From Bacteroidia bacterium (GTDB lineage: Bacteria; Bacteroidota; Bacteroidia; Chitinophagales; Chitinophagaceae), in contig JAUICZ010000001.1 of assembly GCA_030429205.1 (NCBI GenBank), positions 248,001 through 312,000 on the forward strand: a stretch of DNA of 64,000 bases, in the 5' to 3' direction. Position numbers and translations under genes: made by a program. Within the stretch, counting starts at the first letter, position 1. Every line of letters starts with the position of its first letter. Shown one piece after another: positions 42,931-51,078 of this stretch. Under the pieces are notes generated by a model. That model was not told where the DNA came from. It searched no databases and worked only from the letters and a program-made list of their open reading frames with translations.

Positions 42931-42970
42931 AAAAAAATCAGGGGCAATTCATATTGCCCCTGATTTTTTT
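42931..42970. terminator. Terminator of GEVED paralogue 3
   Basis: AAAAAATCAGGGGCAAT, loop TCAT, ATTGCCCCTGATTTTTT with A/T tails on both strands. Confidence 0.92.
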
Positions 42971-42992
42971 ATGTTTAGTACTTAAACTTACC

Positions 42993-45347
42993 TTATTGTA
43001 TTACAAGTTTGCGTATCAACCTTTCCCCATCAAAATTCAACTCTACAAAGTACACACCTGCGGGCTGATCGCCAAGATCAATCTCCTTAGTAAACTCTGT
43101 ACCACCAACGCTATATTGTTGTGTATATACTACCTGACCGGTAACGCTGGAAACTCTTGTTTCAACATTATCAACAACATCAACAGCGTTAAACGATAAT
43201 GTAAATGTTCCGGACGTAGGGTTAGGATATATTCCAAATCCTCCCAACTTGCTGGTAAACTCACTCACACCTGCCGGAACTTTCTTACGGAAGATCACCA
43301 TAAAGTCTTCAGTTTCTCCGGACTGGTAAGCGCCACAAGCTTCATCAGAAGGTGTATTCGGGCCTACATCATTATTCAATATCACCCTCATACCTGTTGG
43401 CACGTCTGTTATCGCGGTCTTGGGTATTTGAATATTATCTATCAGGGTGTAATTACCGATAGAAGTAAATCCGGTATATACACGCTCACTAGGAATATCG
43501 TACTCATGATCGTTATCAAAGTCCATAAAGATGGTCACTTTCGAATCTCCATGTTCCTTCACATTCATAGTATGATAAACATAGAAACCATACATGCTAT
43601 CTATGTAGATATCAGTTGGTGTATCGTCTGTATGATCTGTACGCGGTCTTACAGCTTGTGCATTCAATAGGTGCGGACCGCCATTGTATGTAGAAAGCGT
43701 ACCCATAGTGATGCCACCTATATCACTACTATCGTCAGCTTTACCACCTACGGCTTTACTGTAGCAATAACATTTGTATCCTGGTTTAACATTAATCTTC
43801 GTTGAAGGCGAGAAGGTTGTGTCTCTGGTACCCGGACAAACCATTCTTACACGGTAGTAAAGTGGCTGACCAGTAAACACTCTCTGTAATGTATCTTTTT
43901 TGGCACTATTCCCGACATTGAACCAAGATATGTCATCGCCTGACACTTGCCAGTCCCATGTAAACTGAGAACGATCTTTCTGATATGTAGTATCAGTAAG
44001 TGTATACTCGTAGCTGCTACACATAGATGTATCTGTCGAAAGTACGATACCTGCAGTCATTGGGCCGTCGCACGGACGATGACAGATCTCTACAATATAA
44101 TCCTCTACTTCACCGCCACCAGATAAGGTATCACATACTTTTGTTTTGATAGTGTCCTCACTAATAACAACACGCATACCGGTATATCCTATAGCCGCAG
44201 TTGTTGGTATTTTATATTCTTTATTTACTTCATGAGCAGGATTACCTGTACCATCAAAATTATTAATGAGAATACGTTCAGTATTCGGGTTATACTCTCC
44301 ATCTCTGTTCAGGTCAACAAAAATTTGCAACACACCTTTTACCAGCGATGAGCTTGTTTGCTCCTGAGATACTATGAATTTATATGTAGTATCTCTGTAC
44401 AAGCAAGGCCATGCAACACTATCATGGTATGAAGTATATTTTTTGTTTGCTTCTGCATCATTATATATCGGAGCCAAAACACCGTTATCTAAAACAGTGT
44501 CACCAGATGTCATGTTAATCAGCTTAATATTACCAATGTCAGCACCTGCATCAGAAACTACCTGATTATCGCAATAACAATAGTAGAATGGCGCAATGCT
44601 AACTTTGTGCGGTGCTGTAACATACGTGATGTTACTATTAGTACATGTAACAGTACATCTGTACCATTTTGCTGCTGTAATACTATCAGTGATCTTACCA
44701 CCTAATGTCGTGGGCGTTCCTATAAAGTTGGACCAGATGACACCATTGTTTGAAACTTCCCACTTAAAAGTAAGATCAGAAGTGATCTGCAAACCTTCCA
44801 AACCTAAAGTGAACACTTTATTCGGACATACCTGCCATGGTCCTTCAACTTTTGTTTTAGGAGTATCAGTACACGGGATAATACCTGCATATACTTCAAT
44901 CTCTCTGTGGTTTTGGTTGTAGCTACCTACTATGTTGGTAAAACGAATTCTCGTAGTGGTAACTGTAGTGAAAGAAACTGAATCGTCACAGGCTGTACCA
45001 CTATATGATGCTATCTGTGTCCATCCGGATCCATTCCAATACTCTATATCACAAGATGTCATTGGACGATCTCCTTTCTTAAAGATTACTTTACCCACTA
45101 ACTGCGGCGTAGACCATGTGTAATCAATTGTACCACCTGACGAGACCCATCCCCAAGGTGTATTCGGGCAGTTGGATATGACCTGATCGTTGTAGTTCGT
45201 CGGACCATAAATTGTAACACCACCACCAGAGTGATTAGGCGTACCAATTAATGCAATATTCTGTGCCTGAGCACTATTTGACAGTGAAAACACCACCAAA
45301 AAAAAGCTTAAAAGTCGTAAGCATTTCCGAGTAAAAACTTTATCCAT
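42993..45347 (-). CDS. T9SS surface protein with two GEVED domains and galactose-binding-like module (paralogue 3)
   Basis: 784 aa. Signal peptide 1-28 (ends SAQA). The unique N-terminal module (29-157) looks like an F5/8-type-C, galactose-binding-like domain (DYTWSTPQLVGKVIFKKG, then SCDIEYWNGSGWTQIASYSG and TRIRFTNIVGSYNQNHREIEV). The shared part follows from CTDTP: Ig-like, GEVED 1 (FVDLNRDGEYNPNTERI ... GEVEDYIVEI), Ig-like, GEVED 2 and the type A T9SS domain (GFGIYPNPTSGTFTLSF ... RKLVIQ). Carbohydrate binding at the surface is the likely function, shared or varied among the three copies. Confidence 0.88.
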   Translation of the reverse strand: MDKVFTRKCLRLLSFFLVVFSLSNSAQAQNIALIGTPNHSGGGVTIYGPTNYNDQVISNCPNTPWGWVSSGGTIDYTWSTPQLVGKVIFKKGDRPMTSCDIEYWNGSGWTQIASYSGTACDDSVSFTTVTTTRIRFTNIVGSYNQNHREIEVYAGIIPCTDTPKTKVEGPWQVCPNKVFTLGLEGLQITSDLTFKWEVSNNGVIWSNFIGTPTTLGGKITDSITAAKWYRCTVTCTNSNITYVTAPHKVSIAPFYYCYCDNQVVSDAGADIGNIKLINMTSGDTVLDNGVLAPIYNDAEANKKYTSYHDSVAWPCLYRDTTYKFIVSQEQTSSSLVKGVLQIFVDLNRDGEYNPNTERILINNFDGTGNPAHEVNKEYKIPTTAAIGYTGMRVVISEDTIKTKVCDTLSGGGEVEDYIVEICHRPCDGPMTAGIVLSTDTSMCSSYEYTLTDTTYQKDRSQFTWDWQVSGDDISWFNVGNSAKKDTLQRVFTGQPLYYRVRMVCPGTRDTTFSPSTKINVKPGYKCYCYSKAVGGKADDSSDIGGITMGTLSTYNGGPHLLNAQAVRPRTDHTDDTPTDIYIDSMYGFYVYHTMNVKEHGDSKVTIFMDFDNDHEYDIPSERVYTGFTSIGNYTLIDNIQIPKTAITDVPTGMRVILNNDVGPNTPSDEACGAYQSGETEDFMVIFRKKVPAGVSEFTSKLGGFGIYPNPTSGTFTLSFNAVDVVDNVETRVSSVTGQVVYTQQYSVGGTEFTKEIDLGDQPAGVYFVELNFDGERLIRKLVIQ

Positions 45348-45569
45348 AAAAAGCTATTTTCAGAATAAATTGTTAATAATTAAACAAGTCTACCAAGTTA
45401 AGTAATTATTAGCTAATAATGCACGAAATATATAATATTTCACACCTGCCAATTATAATTTATAAGTTAATTTGAAATATAAATACGTGCAACTGTCTAA
45501 ACAAATTTTAAAGCCAGAAGGTCTTCTAAAGTCCAAAATTCTTCTATTTTTACGTTCAAATTTTTCGAT

Positions 45570-45950
45570 ATGAATTTTCCTGATAATCTGAAATACACAA
45601 AAGACCACGAATGGTTGTTAGTAGAAGGTGATATAGCAACAGTAGGTATTACCGATTTCGCACAGCGTGAGCTAGGTGATATTGTATTTGTTGATATTGA
45701 CTCTGACGGTAAGTCGTTGGAAGCCAATGATATATTTGGTACTGTAGAAGCAGTAAAAACAGTTTCTGACTTGTTCTTACCTATTGCAGGTACTGTTACA
45801 GAAGTTAACGCTGAGCTAGAAGGCGCTCCTGAAAATGTAAACTCTGACCCGTATGGCGGCGGTTGGATGATTAAAATGAAGATGAATAACCCTGCAGATG
45901 CAGACGCATTGATGGATGCCGCAGCTTATCAGGAACTTGTAGGAGAATAA
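45570..45950 (+). CDS. gcvH: Glycine cleavage system H protein
   Basis: 126 aa, normal length. It carries the aminomethyl group from glycine on a lipoyl arm between the P and T proteins of the glycine cleavage system. The lipoyl lysine is K63 in [13 protein letters not shown], with the flanking [16 protein letters not shown] and VTEVNAEL. It stands alone, without gcvP or gcvT in the window, and is followed 13 bp later by a VanZ-like gene. Its intact lipoylation site contrasts with the degenerate paralogue at 18380. The ATG at 45570 is clear. Confidence 0.97.
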   Translation: MNFPDNLKYTKDHEWLLVEGDIATVGITDFAQRELGDIVFVDIDSDGKSLEANDIFGTVEAVKTVSDLFLPIAGTVTEVNAELEGAPENVNSDPYGGGWMIKMKMNNPADADALMDAAAYQELVGE

Positions 45951-45963
45951 TACAGATTACAAC

Positions 45964-46362
45964 TTGGTAGTTTTTACAGAAAACTCACCTTACAAGAATA
46001 GAGCAAAGTTTTCGGCCATAGGCTGGACTTTGCTCATTTTTATTTTGTGCTTTTTACCCGGCAACGAGATTCCCAACATAAAAATCCCGTTCATAGACAA
46101 ATGGGCACACGTTATCCTTTTTGCCATATTTGCATTCCTTTGGCTTTGTGCATCTCCTTCCAATAAATGGTTGCACCTGTTTTTGATACTCGTTATCACC
46201 ATATTCACCGGCTGGCTGGTAGAATATATCCAAGGACATTATGTTTCCGGCAGATACCAAGATAATATGGACACGCTGGCCGATGCAGTTGGTGGCATCA
46301 TCGGGGTTTTGTTTTTTTATGTTGGTAACAACTTAGCCTTAAGAAAGTATTCACAGGGTTGA
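45964..46362 (+). CDS. VanZ family membrane protein
   Basis: 132 aa from a TTG at 45964, the only start codon before the family homology begins; no ATG is available until residue ~107. Four membrane segments (about 17-33, 48-65, 70-88 and 110-126) and the VanZ features DKWAHVILFAIFAFLW and the late GxxxEYIQ-like GWLVEYIQGHYVSGRYQDNMDTLADAVGG are present. VanZ proteins were named from teicoplanin resistance, but the family is broad and the role here is unknown. The gene is 13 bp downstream of gcvH and likely co-transcribed. Confidence 0.82.
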   Translation: MVVFTENSPYKNRAKFSAIGWTLLIFILCFLPGNEIPNIKIPFIDKWAHVILFAIFAFLWLCASPSNKWLHLFLILVITIFTGWLVEYIQGHYVSGRYQDNMDTLADAVGGIIGVLFFYVGNNLALRKYSQG

Positions 46363-46411
46363 TAGCAAATACTTCGTATTTTGCAATTTCTAAAAACACA
46401 AAACTCGATCA

Positions 46412-47434
46412 ATGATATACAGAAGTAAAGCCCCGTTGCGCATAGGTTTGGCAGGCGGTGGTACAGATGTAAGCCCTTATTGCGATGAGTATGGCGGCTC
46501 TATACTTAATGCAACAATATCGTTGTATGCATATGCCAATATAGAACCTATAACAGAACCTAAAATAATTATTGAGGCCGTTGATAGAAACGAACATGCT
46601 GAATATGATCTGGCCAACGAAATACCTATTGATGGTAATCTTGATTTAGCAGCGGGTGCATATAACCACATAGTAAAAAAATACGGGGCTGTACCTTCGG
46701 GATTTAAATTAACTACTTACGTAGATGCTCCTGCCGGTAGTGGTTTGGGTAGTTCTTCTACACTAATGGTAGCTATCATAGGTGCTTTTTGTGAATGGCT
46801 GCAACTGCCATTGGGAGAGTATGATATAGCCCACACAGCATTCATTATAGAAAGAGAAGAATTGGCAATGGCAGGAGGTAAGCAAGACCAGTACGCTGCT
46901 ACATTTGGTGGGGTTAACTTTATGGAGTTTTATGATCAGGGAAGAGTGATCGTAAACCCGCTAAGAATAAAAAGGAGAGTTTTATTTGAATTAGGCAACA
47001 ACCTTGTACTATACTTCACCTCAACCAGCAGGCTTTCATCTACTATTATTGAGGCACAAGCGAAAAATGTAACTGAAAAAAGTGAGAAACCTATCGAAGC
47101 AATGCACCAGCTTAAAAAACAGGCATTGATGATGAAGGAAGCCTTGCTGAAAGGACAGGTAGATGAAATAGGCCCTATTCTTGACTTTGGGTTCAAATAC
47201 AAAAAGCAAATGGCGCAGGGCATCAGTAATGAAATGATTGATAACATCTACGATGCAGCTTTAAAAAATGGTGCTACAGGTGGTAAAGTTAGTGGTGCCG
47301 GCGGTGGTGGCTTTATGATGTTTTACTGCCCCGGCAATAGCCGTTACAATGTAATAAAAGCATTAAAAGAGTTTGGCGGAGAGTTCCGCCGCTACAACGT
47401 AACAGATCACGGATTATTTACCTGGAGTATTTAA
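46412..47434 (+). CDS. hddA: GHMP kinase, D-glycero-alpha-D-manno-heptose 7-phosphate kinase
   Basis: 340 aa. GHMP kinase with N-terminal APLRIGLAGGGTDVSPYCDEYGG (HddA-type), ATP loop PAGSGLGSSSTLMVAI (about 110-125) and the C-terminal SGAGGGGFMMFYCP. It is expected to phosphorylate heptose 7-phosphate at C1 in the GDP-D-glycero-alpha-D-manno-heptose route used for glycoproteins, S-layers or capsules. The stop is 1 bp before the next gene, a nucleotidyltransferase, and a glycosyltransferase follows. The order supports the pathway. The isomerase and phosphatase (gmhA, gmhB) are not in the window. Confidence 0.88.
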   Translation: MIYRSKAPLRIGLAGGGTDVSPYCDEYGGSILNATISLYAYANIEPITEPKIIIEAVDRNEHAEYDLANEIPIDGNLDLAAGAYNHIVKKYGAVPSGFKLTTYVDAPAGSGLGSSSTLMVAIIGAFCEWLQLPLGEYDIAHTAFIIEREELAMAGGKQDQYAATFGGVNFMEFYDQGRVIVNPLRIKRRVLFELGNNLVLYFTSTSRLSSTIIEAQAKNVTEKSEKPIEAMHQLKKQALMMKEALLKGQVDEIGPILDFGFKYKKQMAQGISNEMIDNIYDAALKNGATGGKVSGAGGGGFMMFYCPGNSRYNVIKALKEFGGEFRRYNVTDHGLFTWSI

Positions 47435-47435
47435 T

Positions 47436-48131
47436 ATGGAGTGTATTGTATTAGCAGGCGGACTAGGCACGCGCTTACAAAGCGTGGTTGAAGATGTACC
47501 TAAATGCATGGCGCCGGTAAACGAACATCCTTTCCTGCATTATGTATTCGACTATCTTGAAAAACAAAATTGCAGCAGGGTTATATTGTCTTTAGGCTAT
47601 AAGCATGAATACATTACCCAATGGCTGCAAACACAAAAAAGAACATTCTCAGTAGACTATGTTATTGAAGAAGAACGTTTAGGTACAGGCGGGGGCATAC
47701 AACTTGCACTAAATGCAGCTAAAGAAGAAAATGTAATGGTATTGAACGGGGATACCATGTTTGATGTCCCGCTGCAACAATTGCAAAAGTTTCATACCGA
47801 TAACAATGCTGCTACTACACTTGCCTTAAAAGGGCTTAAGGATTTTGACAGGTATGGTGTTGTTAATACAGATGAGGAAGGTTGTGTTACTTCTTTCGAA
47901 GAGAAGCAATATAAAGCAGAAGGCTTTATCAATGGAGGCGTATATGCCATTAACAGAACCTATTTGTTCGACAAACACTTACCTGAAAAATTTTCTTTCG
48001 AACAAGAGTACCTTGAAGCTTTTGTAAAAGAAGGAAAATTCTATGGGTATAAATGTGATGGTTATTTTATCGACATAGGCATACCCTCCGATTACAATCA
48101 GGCACAGCTAGACTTTAAACAAATGTTTTAA
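47436..48131 (+). CDS. hddC: Sugar nucleotidyltransferase, probable heptose 1-phosphate guanylyltransferase
   Basis: 231 aa. NTP-transferase fold with LAGGLGTRLQSVVEDVPKCM (6-25), metal-binding LNGDTMFDV and EEKQYKAEGFINGGVY. The length and the position directly after hddA point to HddC, which makes GDP-D-glycero-alpha-D-manno-heptose. Closely related enzymes use mannose or glucose 1-phosphate, so the exact sugar is inferred from the neighbour. Spacing: 1 bp after hddA, and the stop codon directly abuts the ATG of the glycosyltransferase, so all three are translated as one unit. Confidence 0.82.
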   Translation: MECIVLAGGLGTRLQSVVEDVPKCMAPVNEHPFLHYVFDYLEKQNCSRVILSLGYKHEYITQWLQTQKRTFSVDYVIEEERLGTGGGIQLALNAAKEENVMVLNGDTMFDVPLQQLQKFHTDNNAATTLALKGLKDFDRYGVVNTDEEGCVTSFEEKQYKAEGFINGGVYAINRTYLFDKHLPEKFSFEQEYLEAFVKEGKFYGYKCDGYFIDIGIPSDYNQAQLDFKQMF

Positions 48132-49262
48132 ATGGACATTGCAATTATAGGACCTGCACACCCCCTTCGTGGTGGTTTGGCAACATACGATGAACGATTA
48201 GCTAAAGCATTTCAAGATATGGGACATACTGCCTGTATATATTCCTATTCATTGCAGTACCCTTCTTTCCTGTTTCCCGGTAAAACTCAGTATACAGACG
48301 ATCCTTCACCGAAAGACATCACCATACATACAGTCATCAACTCTGTAAACCCGCTTAACTGGCTAAGTGTTGGCAAAAAAATCAAGAAAGCAAAACACGA
48401 CCTTATTGTAGTACGTTACTGGCTACCATTTATGGGACCTGCTCTAGGTACTATTCTTCGACAAGTAAAAAAGAATAAGCACACGCAGGTATTGTGTATT
48501 GCCGACAATGTGATACCGCATGAGAAAAGACCCGGCGATACTGCATTCACCAAGTACTTCCTCAAGACTATTGACTCATTCATTACAATGAGTAAAGATG
48601 TACTGAAAGACTTGAAGAACTTCACTGACAAACCGGCCATGTTCTCTGCCCATCCGTTGTACGACAACTTTGAAGAAACTATTGGCAAAGAAGAAGCTTG
48701 CAAACAACTCAATATAGATACTGATACGAAGTACCTTTTATTTTTTGGTTTCATCAGAAAGTATAAAGGGCTAGACATAATGCTGGAAGTAATGAGCGAT
48801 AAGCGCATACAAGATGCAGGCATAAAACTCATACTGGCAGGAGAATACTACGAAGACCGCAAACCTTACGACGAACTGATAGAAAAAAATAAGTTACAAG
48901 ATCATGTGCTGCAGTTTACGGAGTTCATACCCAATAGCGAAGTCCACTATTACTTTAGCGCGGCAGATGTTGTAGTACAACCGTATAAGTCTGCTACTCA
49001 AAGTGGTATCACACAGGTTGCTTACCATTTTGAAAAACCAATGATCGTCAGCAATGTGGGTGGACTTCCGGAAGTTGTATTAGATGGTAAAACAGGCTTT
49101 GTAGTACAACCTGATGCCCGCTCTTTTGTTGATGCTATTTTAAGATTCTACCAAACTAATAGTATACCACAAATGGAACAGCACCTGCAAACAGAAAAGA
49201 AAAAATATAGTTGGGATACTTTTGTCAACAACTTACTGAGCACTGCCTTTCCTTCAAAATAA
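48132..49262 (+). CDS. Glycosyltransferase family 4 protein
   Basis: 376 aa, GT-B fold. It starts with [20 protein letters not shown] (4-23), a substrate-side Gly-rich loop, and has the GT4 donor site [19 protein letters not shown], then [36 protein letters not shown] with the conserved Glu. The gene follows the heptose nucleotidyltransferase without any spacer, so it probably uses the GDP-heptose made by the operon. The acceptor is unknown; glycans of surface proteins, LPS or capsule are possible. It ends overlapping the convergent ruvB gene by 9 bp. Confidence 0.9.
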   Translation: MDIAIIGPAHPLRGGLATYDERLAKAFQDMGHTACIYSYSLQYPSFLFPGKTQYTDDPSPKDITIHTVINSVNPLNWLSVGKKIKKAKHDLIVVRYWLPFMGPALGTILRQVKKNKHTQVLCIADNVIPHEKRPGDTAFTKYFLKTIDSFITMSKDVLKDLKNFTDKPAMFSAHPLYDNFEETIGKEEACKQLNIDTDTKYLLFFGFIRKYKGLDIMLEVMSDKRIQDAGIKLILAGEYYEDRKPYDELIEKNKLQDHVLQFTEFIPNSEVHYYFSAADVVVQPYKSATQSGITQVAYHFEKPMIVSNVGGLPEVVLDGKTGFVVQPDARSFVDAILRFYQTNSIPQMEQHLQTEKKKYSWDTFVNNLLSTAFPSK

Positions 49263-50276
49263 CGAGCCGCTGCCTCCGCTGGCATCTTTACCTAAATGAC
49301 GGTATGCTTTTTCTGTAGCTTCTCTTCCACGAGGAGTTCTGATGATAAAACCTTCCTGTATTAAGAACGGTTCATACACTTCCTCAATAGTACCTGCTTC
49401 TTCTCCAACAGCTGTAGCAATATTGTTGATACCTGCCGGACCTCCTTTAAACTTATCAATAAGAGTGGTAAGTATTTTATTATCCATATCATCCAACCCA
49501 TGGCTATCTACATTCAATGCTTTTAAACCATGCTCCACAATACCCATATCTATCACACCATTGCCTAAAACTTGCGCAAAATCGCGCATACGCCTCAACA
49601 ATCCGTTAGCAATACGCGGTGTTCCTCTGCTACGCCCTGCAATTTCTCTTGCAGCGTCAGAAGTGACCTTGACATTTAATAACGAAGCGGAACGCATCAC
49701 AATACGTTGCAACACGTCAGTATTATAATACTCCAGTCGGGATTTGATTCCAAAACGGCTCAGTAATGGTGAGGTAAGTAAACCTGATCTTGTTGTTGCT
49801 CCTACTAAGGTAAACGGATTGATATTGATCTGTACCGTACGCGCAGCAGGCCCTGTGTCTATCATGATGTCGATCTTGAAATCTTCCATCGCAGCATACA
49901 GGTACTCTTCTACTACAGTGCTTAACCTGTGTATCTCATCTATGAACAACACATCCCTTTCTTCCAAACTCGTCAGCAACCCTGCAAGGTCTGCCGGCTT
50001 CTCTATTACAGGCCCACTGGTTTCTTTAATGTTTACACTTAGTTCATTAGCAACAATTCTGGACAAAGTGGTTTTACCCAAACCCGGAGGACCATGAAAC
50101 AAAGTATGATCCAGCGCCTCTCCGCGCAGATTGGCAGCCTTGATGAACACACGCAAATTTTCTATCAGCTGTGGCTGTCCTGAAAAGTCTTCAATAGATT
50201 GCGGCCTGATACTATTCTCGTATTCTCGTTCTTGCGGACTCAAATCGTCACCCGGCCTTATATGGGAATTATCCAT
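49254..50276 (-). CDS. ruvB: Holliday junction branch migration helicase RuvB
   Basis: 340 aa, usual length. AAA+ motor that drives branch migration with RuvA during recombination repair. Walker [11 protein letters not shown], Walker [10 protein letters not shown], sensor 1 [18 protein letters not shown] and sensor 2 [18 protein letters not shown], followed by the winged-helix domain ending [13 protein letters not shown]. ruvA and ruvC are not beside it. The ATG at 50276 is clear. It shares 9 bp of its end with the convergent glycosyltransferase gene. Confidence 0.98.
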   Translation of the reverse strand: MDNSHIRPGDDLSPQEREYENSIRPQSIEDFSGQPQLIENLRVFIKAANLRGEALDHTLFHGPPGLGKTTLSRIVANELSVNIKETSGPVIEKPADLAGLLTSLEERDVLFIDEIHRLSTVVEEYLYAAMEDFKIDIMIDTGPAARTVQININPFTLVGATTRSGLLTSPLLSRFGIKSRLEYYNTDVLQRIVMRSASLLNVKVTSDAAREIAGRSRGTPRIANGLLRRMRDFAQVLGNGVIDMGIVEHGLKALNVDSHGLDDMDNKILTTLIDKFKGGPAGINNIATAVGEEAGTIEEVYEPFLIQEGFIIRTPRGREATEKAYRHLGKDASGGSGSLF

Positions 50277-50327
50277 GCGAGTAAAAATAACTAATTCTTA
50301 CCACGCTGTACAATATCAAAGTTTATA

Positions 50328-51071
50328 CTATAACATCGACCACCAAATAGCCTTCTGTTTATAGTCGCCCCAACGGTCGAGGCTGGTGCTGAGCTTATCG
50401 TACATTTCTTTCTGGGTTACCTCTTTACCTTTTTTAGGCGGCACCATTTCTTTCTGGTCAGCATTACCATAATCTACCTTAGTTGCGATCCATGTTGTAT
50501 GCAAACGAGGTATGGCAACTTCCAGCACCATTCCCGGCAAACCGCTAAACATTTCAGGGCCACCACTTGCAGGTATATCATCCGTATAAAATGCTACAAC
50601 ATAAACAGAATCGTACATCTTTGCCAGAGCCTTACGGCATTTATAATTGGCTATAGTACGTACCTCGTCCATTATCTTCCATTCTATTTTGCGCATACTA
50701 TCCTTCACCAAAAACTTCTCTTCGTACACCTGTTTCTGAGCAACGACCTGCTTTGTATTAAAGTCTGTATAAACTACATTTTCAGCTGCTGGAGTACGGG
50801 AGAACCACATATTAAATTGTTGCTCCGCTTCCCTGCCGGGTTGATATACACTTTTGTCGGTATCAAAAATCAGATCAAAATACTCAACCTTGTGCTTAGG
50901 TATTTTTGCGCGAAATTTTTCTATCCACTCTTTTCTTTCCTTATCCATCTGGTCAATAGTGCGGTGTAAATTCGTCTTACGCTCAAACTCTATTTTACCT
51001 TGCATAGTATGCTGTGCAAAAGATCCCAGCGTTATCAACATCAAGAATTGTATGAATAATATTTTCTTCAT
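50328..51071 (-). CDS. GLPGLI family secreted protein
   Basis: 247 aa. Signal peptide 1-19 (SFAQ). It belongs to the GLPGLI family of Bacteroidetes exported proteins, with the defining motif GLPGMVLEV in the second half (MFSGLPGMVLEV) after KYDTDDIP-like FYTDDIPASGGPEM. Function is unknown; members often sit next to large outer-membrane receptors, as here: the gene follows the 936-aa receptor by 7 bp on the same strand. The two are probably co-transcribed and act together at the outer membrane. Confidence 0.9.
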   Translation of the reverse strand: MKKILFIQFLMLITLGSFAQHTMQGKIEFERKTNLHRTIDQMDKERKEWIEKFRAKIPKHKVEYFDLIFDTDKSVYQPGREAEQQFNMWFSRTPAAENVVYTDFNTKQVVAQKQVYEEKFLVKDSMRKIEWKIMDEVRTIANYKCRKALAKMYDSVYVVAFYTDDIPASGGPEMFSGLPGMVLEVAIPRLHTTWIATKVDYGNADQKEMVPPKKGKEVTQKEMYDKLSTSLDRWGDYKQKAIWWSML

Positions 51072-51078
51072 TTCAGGT

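Larger units (their letters stand above)
37786..45347 (-). repeat. Cluster of three tandem paralogous surface-protein genes
   Basis: The genes at 37786, 40312 and 42993 share about 600 codons of the C-terminal part (Ig-like, GEVED, Ig-like, GEVED, T9SS), recognisable at both DNA and protein level, but have three different N-terminal modules. Each has its own terminator. The shared part begins close to 39674, 42210 and 44875. Confidence 0.85.
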
